Shown here: in pieces, positions 32,621 through 43,100 of the stretch
How positions within the stretch are numbered: position 1 is the first letter of the stretch
Layout of the letters: the number at the start of each line of letters is the position of its first letter
DNA from: Opisthorchis felineus
Lineage: Eukaryota; Platyhelminthes; Trematoda; Opisthorchiida; Opisthorchiidae
Direction of reading: 5' to 3'
DNA: 64,000 nt
NCBI GenBank assembly: GCA_004794785.1
Contig: SJOL01008491.1
Location: forward strand, 611,751 to 675,750
Program-made: the position numbers and the translations under genes
Notes under the pieces: model-generated
Databases searched by the model: none
Told to the model about the DNA's origin: nothing
Seen by the model: the letters and a program-made list of their open reading frames with translations, nothing else

Positions 32621-33284
32621 TACCCAACTGTTCGGCGAACAGACCAGCAATCAAAAAGGTTTTGCCAGCATATGGTGCGTGCAATAGCGAGCAAATACAT
32701 GAAACGAAAGGGTCTAAGAGATCAGTTTGACTATCTAAAGGTTAGGATAGTAGTGAAAAACACAACATATTGTGAACAACGCATCCGCAGGAAACCCAAA
32801 ACAAGGCACTGAAAACAATCGAATCCTGCCACTTTGCAGGACATGGTAGAAGGTGGAAAGCAGCACCCTCGAACAAGTGCTAAGTGATGGCAGGGACGGT
32901 ATTTATTTGAAACTCTCTGATCAGCCGGACTTACCATTCTTGCGGGGGTGCAATACAGCACAATTCATGGATCAGTGACAGGGAGAAGGAAAGCCTGACT
33001 ACTCGGGATATATGATAATATAAATGACGCCTTATGGCCCCATGTCTAGCGTGCCACTAACAAACGGAATGAGTTGAGCATAAGGGTGCCACAAACGAGC
33101 AGCACAGAACATTGTTTTCCAAGTGTTTCGCTCTATCATCCAACAGAATGGACGGAAAATCCGATGAAGAACACCTCACTCACAAGAGCCTATCAGCGTA
33201 TTTTGGTCGCTTTTCTAGACCTGAACCTTGCCAGATTTCAGTTCAGATTGACCTACTTTTTAATGCACTTGAACGGAGCAGAGT

Positions 33285-33420
33285 TCTTTTTTATCATAAA
33301 GGAAACTACTCACAAGGTTACTGAAAACTCTTCGACAGCCCACGACCGGTTTCGCCCTTCTTGGGGCTCATCAGATAGGCGCAGTCCCCGAGTTTCCGTC
33401 AACCTGGCGCATTATTTTCT
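33285..33420 (-). repeat. Hammerhead-repeat unit fragment, copy D
   Basis: Contains GGAAACTACTCACAAGGTTA on the plus strand, then the ribozyme, then CCCCGAGTTTCCGTCAACCT, in the same order as in copies B and C. Confidence 0.75.
33338..33380 (-). ncRNA. Hammerhead ribozyme, copy D
   Basis: Minus strand: stem I GCCTAT/GTGGGC with the core-proximal pair changed to U-G, core CTGATGA, stem II GCCC-CAAGAA-GGGC, GAA, ACCGGT, C. The core is intact; the closing pair of stem I is weakened. Confidence 0.84.
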
Positions 33421-33593
33421 GACGCTCCCAGGTAAACCCTGATTTGGTTCTGCTTGCTTGGTAGTTAGATTTCATCCCCCAGATGGAGTTGCTCGATGCT
33501 GAACAGCCGAGGGACACTGTGTAGTTGGTTTTTTCTTATCGGACATCATCAGCAGTGTGCATCTCACTAATCTCCGAGGCGAGTGGGGCTCAT

Positions 33594-33605
33594 ACCCCCC
33601 CCCCC
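33594..33605 (+). repeat. Poly-C run
   Basis: About eleven consecutive C residues, adjacent to the repeat-rich stretch before the gap; its length could be a sequencing error. Confidence 0.8.
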
Positions 33606-33696
33606 GGAAGGTGGCTTCAGGTTTGCAGTGTGGGTTAAAGGTGTCAAAGTTTCGAAAAGAAACGACAGTGTGTCGTGGAAGCACGCACTCAACAGC

Positions 33697-33735
33697 CCAC
33701 TGAAGGTATCAACTCGCATGGTGACGAAACTTGTT
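33697..33735 (+). repeat. Penelope-type hammerhead remnant
   Basis: CACTGAAGGTATCAAC...GGTGACGAAAC resembles the sites at 32581 and 42870, but the core A9 is G, which should abolish cleavage. Confidence 0.45.
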
Positions 33736-33789
33736 CAGACGAATTGCTAAGCTCGGTGAACTGACCGACTGCCACCTGAGCAACAACCA

Positions 33790-33981
33790 TTGAGACTGAA
33801 GATCATAAAGGAGAGATTCAGTTTGGTTCCAGGTGAGTCTCCCGTCAAAACGAAATTGAGTGTATTTGTCGAAATCTGTCCAATTTGGGTTCAAGTAGAA
33901 CATAAGGTTGACGGAAACTCGGGGACTGCGCCTACCTGATGAGCCCCAAGAAGGGCGAAACCGGTCGTGGGCTGTCGAAGA
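33790..33981 (+). repeat. Hammerhead-repeat unit, copy E, cut by the assembly gap
   Basis: Runs ATCATAAAGGAGAGATTCAG ... TCCAATTTGGGTTCAAGTAG into the intact ribozyme at 33930-33972, then 9 bp later into Ns. Confidence 0.8.
33930..33972 (+). ncRNA. Hammerhead ribozyme, copy E
   Basis: Stem I GCCTAC/GTGGGC, core CTGATGA, stem II GCCC-CAAGAA-GGGC, GAA, loopless ACCGGT and C33966 at the cleavage site. It is identical to copy B and all core bases are present. Confidence 0.88.
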
Positions 33982-34596
33982 NNNNNNNNNNNNNNNNNNN
34001 NNNNNNNNNNNNNNNNNNNNNNNNNNNNNNNNNNNNNNNNNNNNNNNNNNNNNNNNNNNNNNNNNNNNNNNNNNNNNNNNNNNNNNNNNNNNNNNNNNNN
34101 NNNNNNNNNNNNNNNNNNNNNNNNNNNNNNNNNNNNNNNNNNNNNNNNNNNNNNNNNNNNNNNNNNNNNNNNNNNNNNNNNNNNNNNNNNNNNNNNNNNN
34201 NNNNNNNNNNNNNNNNNNNNNNNNNNNNNNNNNNNNNNNNNNNNNNNNNNNNNNNNNNNNNNNNNNNNNNNNNNNNNNNNNNNNNNNNNNNNNNNNNNNN
34301 NNNNNNNNNNNNNNNNNNNNNNNNNNNNNNNNNNNNNNNNNNNNNNNNNNNNNNNNNNNNNNNNNNNNNNNNNNNNNNNNNNNNNNNNNNNNNNNNNNNN
34401 NNNNNNNNNNNNNNNNNNNNNNNNNNNNNNNNNNNNNNNNNNNNNNNNNNNNNNNNNNNNNNNNNNNNNNNNNNNNNNNNNNNNNNNNNNNNNNNNNNNN
34501 NNNNNNNNNNNNNNNNNNNNNNNNNNNNNNNNNNNNNNNNNNNNNNNNNNNNNNNNNNNNNNNNNNNNNNNNNNNNNNNNNNNNNNNNNNNNNNNN
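33982..34596. other. Assembly gap (615 N)
   Basis: Run of N. It begins inside a hammerhead-repeat unit, so unresolved repeat sequence is the likely content. Confidence 0.99.
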
Positions 34597-36770
34597 CCGT
34601 GTGATCGCACGGCCAATGAGAGTCACGAGACTGTCGTCGGAAGGGACGACCGGAACCCACACTACTGAGCCATCATTCCGCTCGCCGTTGTTTGGTGTGC
34701 GGACGTTGACACTGCACTGTGCTGGTTAGTGACAGACCTGTGCACTTGTTGACGCTACGAACGTGAACAATTGAGGTTTGTTGTCCACATTTGCTTACCC
34801 TTGTGTAAATAGTACCGTAGAATTTCGAACCCAATTCTTCCTTTTGATATTCGGGATTGTCGAACCTACGCGTCACTCGAAGTTCCGTATCGGGAACCTC
34901 AACAGTTAGTCACTTCACATGGCTCCCAGTGGCTAACACTGATGTTGGTCGTACTAACCCATAGAGTGAAATATACCTTATGACGTAAGTAGTTGGGCAT
35001 GCAGTATGTAGCGATTTTCGAACAAGCTTCACTTTGCAAATGGTGGGCTTTATTGTCTTCTCCTGTGAAGTTGCCCTCAAGTATCCGCCGATTGTTTACT
35101 GCAACCTAAAAGCTTCACCGTTCAGATTGTCAGATGACATGCTAAAACGTGGGTCCATTGAGCCAGCCTACAATCACGCAGCGTCTACTTGAGACTGAGG
35201 ATGAAGCTTCCAACGGATTTGGCGCCATGAGTCTCGAACTAATCACGAAGAAGGCATGACATTCCGGTGGGACTGTTTGAACTAGTATAATTTCATGACA
35301 CCTTATTCCACCGCCTACTATCTGGCAGATATCAAATCACGTGAGAATAACCAAGGGACATGGGACGGACATAGGGGAAAGAGTGAAACGGAGGTCACGG
35401 CTGTTCAAGGGATTAAGGTGTGAATATAAAAGGTGAGGTTAACTCGACCAAAAAGCTACGAGAGACTATGTTCAATGTTAAAAAAATAAAAATGGGGGTG
35501 GGGAGGGGGGGTCAGATGAACACCGGGAGGCTAGACATGGGGTGGGGTGTGTTGTCCGGGGCCTTTGCTAGGGTAAGGTTAATGTTACAATCCCCTACTT
35601 TTGAACACCTAGATCCGAATACGGTCACTTAATCGCCACGTTTGCCCAAGTAAGGAAAGTAGGTCTTTTCTGGTGTCCTGGTGCAGTCGGTTTGCAGAAG
35701 ATTGTCGTGGGTTTCGACAAATACACTCATTTGCGAATCAATTTGGTTTTCACGGGAGTTTTCAGCAACCTTGTGAGTAGTTCCCCTTATGGTCGTGGGT
35801 TTTTTGTCAGCCGTCCTACGAAGCTGTATTGCTAAATGTTTCGATGTACGTATAGACAGCTGCCTTTCTGTCTAACTATAATACTTGTTTCCACACATGC
35901 ACTCAGGTAGCTAAACTAGGTGGGCTGACTTACTGACAGGACGGGAATTCTTGTTGTTCTATATAGGCGTACCGGATGAAATGTCTGAAGAAACACATCG
36001 TATCACGCGGATCAGCACGTAGTGCGTATCGGGAAAAAGACTAAGTCATGACCAACTATCTTATCCCGTGATAACTTGGAAATCCTCACTACACTCAGGG
36101 GTCCTGATAACCGTCAAAATGACGTCGTTGTCCTGTGCAGGCGGGAACATATCCCCAGACGTTCACTCTAGTTACCTTCTCCTAGCTGGTTCATATCCAG
36201 TGATCCTACGCCCATTAATACAGATCAAACTTTTTATTCACTTGACCTAAACCTGGAAGAATCGATGAACCGGTAAAACATATGTAACATCAACCGGAAC
36301 CTCATTGTGTCTACAAACAGAGGGCTTAGTGTCACCACGCCAAAGACTGATGAGGTAAACGAACTGGAAAGAACCGTATCCCAGAAATCTATACCAGAGG
36401 GAAAATGAGGACATGAATCAACTGAATCAGAAACTCGCTGTCCTTGTTTTTATTCACGACTACTTCGAGTATCAGAACCGGCATGCCAAAGAGCACTTAG
36501 TGGTTTGTTTTTAGTTGCAATAAAGCCTAGGGATGATTATCATACTGATATATTGCCACAAATAGATCCATGCACATGCGGCTCTTTGCACAACTATGGG
36601 ACGAGGTGCAGTCATCGAAATGCAAAATACCACAAACGTATTACTTGTTGGAAGATATGCCTGCTATTTAGAAACTTCAGTTTGTTCCCTTTCGGGAACT
36701 TTATCGAATTATAGTGAGTGAATTTGGAAATCAATCCAATTGAAGATTCTAATAAACCAGAGATTGGACA
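34597..36770. other. Unassigned sequence with one rearranged hammerhead-repeat piece
   Basis: GC content is higher just after the gap. At 35718-35790 two pieces of the hammerhead repeat are fused in opposite orientation. A G-rich, TATA-poor stretch at 35490-35550 has no identified role. Confidence 0.35.
35718..35790. repeat. Rearranged hammerhead-repeat junction lacking the ribozyme
   Basis: ACACTCATTTGCGAATCAAT...CACGGGAG (minus-orientation unit start) is joined directly to TTTTCAGCAACCTTGTGAGT (plus-orientation, post-ribozyme segment). The hammerhead and intervening sequence are deleted. Confidence 0.6.
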
Positions 36771-36774
36771 GATA

Positions 36775-36945
36775 TTCAGTTGAGTCTCCTGCTGATCCCC
36801 AAAAAAGTATAAAACATAAGTACACAGCTCCACTTACGTACGAATTAGTGTTCAAGTGGAAAATAAAGTTGAAGGGAAACTGGGGAGTCCCTAGCAGGGT
36901 AGTGGGCTGTCGAAGAGCCTTCAGCAACCTTATGGATAGCTTGTT
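36775..36945 (+). repeat. Decayed hammerhead-repeat unit
   Basis: Contains GTTGAAGGGAAACTGGGGAG and GTGGGCTGTCGAAGAG...TCAGCAACCTTATG, the sequences that flank the ribozyme, but the CTGATGA...GAAA core has been replaced by CCCTAGCAGGGTA. Confidence 0.6.
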
Positions 36946-37074
36946 CCGTCAAGAAAATATACTACGACATCTCGAATACCGCGCCGACTGAAATAAACGA
37001 AGCGGCTTTTGCGCAGGTCACAAACAAGGTAGTTAACACCAATATAATTTGTTAATGAGTGTTTACCACTTCGC

Positions 37075-37135
37075 GTGGAAACTAGGGGATTACGTCTACC
37101 TGACAATCGCCCCGAACGAAGCGACAAAGTTGAAA
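37075..37135 (+). repeat. Decayed hammerhead core
   Basis: GGAAACTAGGGGATTACGTC, then TACCTGACAATCGCC...CGAAGCGAC, keeps the order flank, CTGA, stem II and GAA, but the invariant bases are mutated. Confidence 0.35.
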
Positions 37136-38287
37136 AGTTTTCATCAGCTTCAAAGGTTATGTCGTGCTAAGAGAAATTCAATCCAACCTGCCTTAGAGAA
37201 CCATAAGATATGTTAGTTATTAATCGGCTACGGAAGAACTCGGTAAACCAATGAAGAGAGATCGCCTGTGGAGATGTCCGTATTGATCTCCAGCTTCCAG
37301 TTTTGCGGATTTCGACATGTGTCGGTTTCATCAAATTGAACATCATTCTGTTTGCTTCCTCGGATTAGGCTAATTAAACCAACGTAGAATTCCAAACGCT
37401 TAAGTTGGGCACCGGGTGCTTTCGTCATCGACCAGCGATCTAGAAAATTTTAGTGTTTTTCGCATCTTTACGAAATGAGTCAAATTCATTTCTAAGCTCA
37501 GATGTTAGATTCGCTGCATTCCATACAGGAGCCTTCGAGCGTCTGCATGAAACAGAAGTGACTGGAGAGTTCGATATGTTTCTGGACAACGCATTGGAAT
37601 TTATGTACCCGGTATTTATATTTTGTCGGATGCCAACACAAAGGCTAGGGTTTGAAGACCTCCTCTTGCACTTTCATCTGAAATGAGGATTTCTGCTCTG
37701 GTGTAGATTGTGCTCTCTCATTCTGACACAGACTACTATTTTCGTAAATCTGCTCGTTTAGAAAAACGAAATTCCTCTTCGCTTGGAAAGTCAAGGCTTA
37801 GTGTAACCTCAACTTATCCACTTTGTGCGGAGTCCCTTCACTTGTCTTCGTCTGCAGTTGTTTTTTCCTGGTATACAGCACTTTTGTACGCTACTCTATC
37901 ATCCTTGCCATTGATCGTCCGTCCCACATAAGAGGCCTGATCGATAACTCATGCTGCCGTATGAATTAAGTTCTGACCCTTCTGAAATGCCTAAGATAAT
38001 TGAGGGAGAAAATGTACGCCATGATGAAGTTGGTTTTATGTGATCATCATAATTACCATGCAAACATCGATTATGCCAGGAGAACCGTCTGGTCCACAAT
38101 ATGAACACAGCGATAGTCAAGTGACCGCATACTATCTCTCACTCTTTACTCTCCATCCGTGTGTGAACACAACCATGCTGCGTTGAGTTTAGTACGGTGT
38201 GTTATGTGACTTTGGACTTGTCTCGTAAAGTGGTTCAGTACAATAGTCTGGTCAACTCAAATCACGTGAACTGAAGGTACAGGATTC
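37136..38287. other. Unassigned sequence
   Basis: ORFs up to 77 codons (37453-37686) show no recognisable motif. The missing C-terminal exon(s) of the minus-strand syntaxin gene could lie here or further left, but I did not find them. Confidence 0.3.
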
Positions 38288-38312
38288 GAGAGAGAGAGAG
38301 AGAGAGAGAGAG
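38288..38312 (+). repeat. (GA)n microsatellite
   Basis: Perfect GA run of about 25 bases. Confidence 0.95.
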
Positions 38313-38905
38313 TTTAGAGCGGTGTTGTGATCAGACAGGTGCTTCTGTCAAGAAGCGTACGGTAGTATGGAGTGTGAACTATAAAGATAGATCGTTGATA
38401 CTAACAGAACAATCCGAACGGCAACGAGATCATCATCTGTAGGAAACTCTGAAGGTTAGTTGTAGATAACTCAGGGACCTGCAGAAGCTGTACCCATATC
38501 ACTCTCATTTGAACGGCCCTTTACCTGTCTTAGTGCGATTATCAATAGTCTTTCGTGAACCTATTTCATGCATGTTTTGGAGTACCCCTAAGACGGTAAC
38601 TGAGGGATCATAAAGGAGCGTGGCTCCTACGTATGACGGATAACCTTTCAGTTCAAATAGCAGGATATCACGCCAAAGGGTCCGACCAAACAACATTGAG
38701 GATCTGAACAGAGTAGTTGATTATTAACATGCAACTATGGGCTACGTATACTCCAAAGTTCCCAAATGATATTGGTTTGAATGAGTACACGCAAAACAGG
38801 AGGGGCGGGAATTCCGTTAACGCTTGGTCGAGTAACACTCGGAACTCCATCGTGATCATAGGACCGGAATTAGAATGCCCCTCAAATCAAGTACTATATG
38901 TGCTG

Positions 38906-38906
<1 letters not shown>

Positions 38907-38938
<32 letters not shown>
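38907..38938 (+). repeat. (TA)n microsatellite
   Basis: Perfect TA run of 32 bases, next to the tail of a SINE copy. Confidence 0.95.
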
Positions 38939-38939
<1 letters not shown>

Positions 38940-38941
38940 TG

Positions 38942-39088
38942 CTGTGCCATCCGAAAAAAGCACAAGGGTTGAGATACCGTCAGGTTACCCAAGCCTAGAC
39001 AGGAGCAGTTGGGATGCTGAGGTTGGGTTCGAACCACCAACCTTCCGGTCAGTAAGTTCGAGCCTTAACCACTGAGGTATCTTGAGCT
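38942..39088 (-). repeat. tRNA-derived SINE copy
   Basis: Minus strand: degraded A box around CTCAGTGGTTAAGGC, B box GGTTCGAACCC, then the family body (CAACTG...CTGTCTAGGCTTGGG...GTATCTCAACCCTTGTGC). Confidence 0.75.
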
Positions 39089-39931
39089 GAAGTACTAGCC
39101 GAGTATGTTCATTTTCCCGAGATTACAACTGGTGCCAACTGATTTGACATGATCGGCGAGGCAGTCAAACAAGGTCCACCATTGTATCCAAGTGGTTGCT
39201 TGGGCTACACACAAAAGTGAGCATAGGACAAACGGAGACACCGTTTAGTAGCTGTAGCAGAACTGTGTGGCACCCTTCAAACGTATCTCTTAACTGATTT
39301 CTTTTTTCAAAAAAGAGCCCAAAGCTAGTGACGGCAGAACAGCTGTGTTGGCATTTGAAAACCCTAGAACGTGGGTTACATTGCTGTCACAGCTTGTCAG
39401 CCGCAAACGCAAATTTCTGACCGTAAGGCAACGTGTCATTTATGTACTTCTAAGAGTTCTGAAGGTCACTATTGTTTGAAAATGCCCTCGGATCCACAAG
39501 ATAACAATGAGGATTCTCTCGCCTCACCTAGAAGTACAGCAATAGGCGCACTTCGAGTTTTGATTGACTGATACGTGAGGATTGCACGGGGACCGCATGC
39601 GAAGTCCTATGTAGATTCTCAACAGGGTTGCATAACCCCTTCCGAAATCTCAGCGATACGCGTTGGTGACCATACCAACCCAAATGCCGGAAGCATTAAA
39701 TATGAAACCTACGGCCCACTGGGCTTTCGCAATATGAGCACGCAGGATTCGAAAATGGTCATTGTCGGGTTGTTATAATAGTACATTATAGTACACAAAT
39801 ACTAACAAACAGCTAAGAACGGGAAGATGTTACACTAGGTTCAAAACCTGGAAACTACATTCAAATTCCATTCAAAAGGACTTGTAATATGACAGAAATT
39901 TGAGCCACATGCAAGGAATTACGGCCCTCAC

Positions 39932-40123
39932 CTTCTCGTATGCGACTTCAATATTGTCCCCGATCGAATCAACCAATGTGCCTTGTTCGTGCACATAGGT
40001 GGCCAATGTGGTGAATAGTTCATTCACCTGCACAATATCTGACTCGAGTTGCTCCATCTCCCTTGCCCTCTGATCATCGATTTCGCTCTGAATCGAGGCA
40101 ATCTGGTCTTGTCGTTGGAGTTG
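39932..40123 (-). CDS. Syntaxin-like gene, SNARE-helix exon
   Basis: The minus-strand exon lies between CCTCAG (ending 40124) and GTGAGG (39931), exactly 64 codons. It reads REMEQLESDIVQVNELFTTL, ATYVHEQGTLVDSIGDNIEV: heptad hydrophobics of the SNARE core with the zero-layer glutamine in HEQG and the D-S-I-x-x-N-I-E signature of syntaxin-7/12 (Qa). It ends in phase 0 before the missing anchor exon. Confidence 0.88.
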
Positions 40124-43100
40124 CTGAGGTTTCTCTAGAAAGTGAATTGGAGATTGAGAGTTTCAAACGTTATTAACTAGCAAGCGGTGTATAACTGAAA
40201 GGATGACGCCACCGCCAGGTTTCAAGGTACTGAATATGCACACAGAGCATTGAGACGGAGGGTAGACATTTTTTGGCAAAATCACCATCGGGCTTGCACA
40301 TTTGCATACTATATAGCGTAGAACGGGATAAGAAAACAATGGTAAAAAAGATGATCGAATTCGTATGATTGTAGTCAATGAATAATCAATCACAATGACT
40401 GATCTATTCAGAGCCTACTGGTAGTCGAAATGCTATCAACTAGACCGGTATGCAATTTCCTCGGCTTGGCCAAGAGCTTCCGGACGAACTGTTTTTGGTT
40501 GCGCAAAACCGAATTGGGCAGGCAAATTTCGATGGGTTCAGCTGTTGCAGGTTCGTAATCAAAGGCCTTCAGAGCCTTTAGGCATTAAAAACCAAGTTTG
40601 AACTAATCCAGAGGTTAAGCCGTGAGCCTGCCATGCACTGTCCATGTTGTTATATAGGTTAAAAAGCCTGAGGCCATGCGCTAAAAAACTTTCATGGGTT
40701 AACCAATGACGTCTTCAGAACAAAGCCTCAATCTGGTTGGAACGTCGGATTATTAATGCTGAAATTCGACGAACACAGATAAGTCACGTGCGGTTAATAC
40801 TCCATGGGTTGTATTGGCCCGCTGTCATTATACTGACTTCTTCAAGGGGTTTTTTGTGCAACCATGCACAGAGTGAAAACAGCACCAGGACAGTCAGATA
40901 ATGACCTGGCAGCAAAGCATGACATCTGTAACCTGCAAACTCTGCTGCGATAGAGAGGACGCACATGGTGAGATGACACACAAATGGTTGGAAACACTAA
41001 CAGACATGACCCAGTCACGCACCCAGTGGAGTGCACGCATGGCCCCTCCCGATCTAGCCACCAAAAACAATTGCACCGTTGGGCAATACCAGGAATCACT
41101 TCCATCCGTGGCTAATCACCGTCCTTTCTCGAATCGGACGACACTGAGGTAGTTGGAGTCGCGCTGCATACGCTTTGCACGGTTTCCAGCTGATCGTGAG
41201 GACGATAATGGAGACGTGAGCTATTGTCTGAATCAACATTTAGGTTTTTGTTACTCCTCCCTAAGGTTCGGAAATCTGGCAGTACCCGAGCCATCGTGCT
41301 TAGTTCAGGTTTCATGGCGGCCGTGCACCGCAAAAGCTTCGCAGCTGACTGATTCGATTCGTTCAAGATCAATAATTATTCATATGTAACCCGCCGGTCA
41401 GTAGAATTGGTGCTAACAGGTGAACCCGTAAACCAGCATAAACAAATTTAAGAGACCAAATTGCCAGGAGGGAGCGCGCAAAACCGGGAAAATCATGTGC
41501 TGGTTATAGCATCAAAGTGTGAACCCGAGATTTACGGACACAGTTGTCTATTTACCACTCGCTTTCTACATTCCTTGTGTCGAAAATATGCAGTTGGATT
41601 GGCTTTCCTACACCCGTAATTGGACTTTTGGTAGGAGGGATTGGTGAAACCTCCTCTGACTCCTCGTGTTTGCAATTCAATCATGTGTTCTACTTGTCGG
41701 CCACAGTCAGCGTCATCGTTTGCTGCGCATACTACAACTTGGATTTACTGCTTGGGAGATCATTCGAGGCACTGCTGTCGATTGACCAGTCATCACCAAA
41801 GTACTAATGAATTTGAGGTCGATCAGGTTTTGATTCAACTCGAACTAATTTTCTACTCGCTAAGCACTACCGGTGAGGTTCCAATTACGCTTAGGAGGTA
41901 TCATGCACTAGTGCCGTTAGTGATCAACAAAGCCAAATGAGCCGGTCCATATCATCTTGAAGGTTAAATCATGTAGCAACTGTCAAACTTAGTCATCTGC
42001 ACTGAGTTATCCCACGCTTTTCCCGAAGAGGTTTTCTTTCTTCCAGTGGGGAACCTCTGAACAGCCGTGACACATTCCCCGAAACTGACGGCCGGAGTAC
42101 CAAACTGCTAGAATCTGACCTGGTTGCCTCCACGTTACATATGTTCAAAAGGTTGTAGACAGTTCCGAAAAAGTGAGTTAAAGGGCTCCCACTGCATAAT
42201 CGCTGTGTTTTAGCCGATTCAACTTAAAAGCAGTAGTTGTTTGGACCAAGAGAAGAACATCAATTTCTTCATTTCTGAAAGTCGCAACCGCCGGGGCTCT
42301 ATATGGACCATCGTGATGATTATGAGGATGAGTTAGTTATCATGTATTATGTCTATATACCTTTTGCATTTCAAATAACACGTACTGCGGTTCCAAATTC
42401 AGGTTTTAACTGATCCCATTTGAGCCAAATTTGTGCGTATGTGAAACGGTTGATTGACATACTAATGGAATCAAAGCCTAAAATTACGACAAATTTGAAC
42501 CTTCCGTTCCACTCTACCTACACAATGGTGGGCAAGGCTGGCAATGCGTCCTCCAAATGTCACGAAGGTACGTGAACAAAGCATGGGAACTTGAAGGTGA
42601 AATAAACGATTGCGGTTAAACTGCAGTGTTACGATAAGTGAGAAAGCTCTGGGATGTGATTCGGACAGGTCTTTACATTCACGGCGAAAGTTTTTAACTG
42701 AGGGCCGGTGGAACATTTCGACCAGTTCACAGAGGCCTGTAGGTGTTTGTTCGCCATTACTTCGCGCGTCATGATAAACCGGCTATCATGAGTCCCGTTC
42801 TATTATTGTAACGCAAGCATGGAGGTGGATCTGGTCGTTGGTTTGGTCGCTGGGCTGGGCAATTTGATTGTAAACGTTTCATCACCAATCGAGGTGATAT
42901 CATCAGTGCGTTGTTAGGGGGCGTAGTGAGGAGTGGTGTTGCGTGTGTGTTACTACACATGCTACTAACCGGGGCTGACCTTCGATCACGACTGGTTGTT
43001 CTGTAGGGCAGTTCCACTGTTATCCTGTGTGCTGATTGATCGATGACCACGTGGGCTTTGAGCTTGGCCTCCCCTGCTTTCGTAATGTGTGCCTGTCAAT

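Noticed and set aside
33709..34729. Several long ORFs on both strands spanning the N run
   Set aside because: They consist almost entirely of unknown residues translated from N; only repeat sequence lies at their ends.
41544..41807. Hydrophobic ORF faintly like a Na+/H+ exchanger helix region
   Set aside because: Only a vague similarity (a GLLVGGI stretch and a YNL); no conserved catalytic residues and no splice sites that make an exon.
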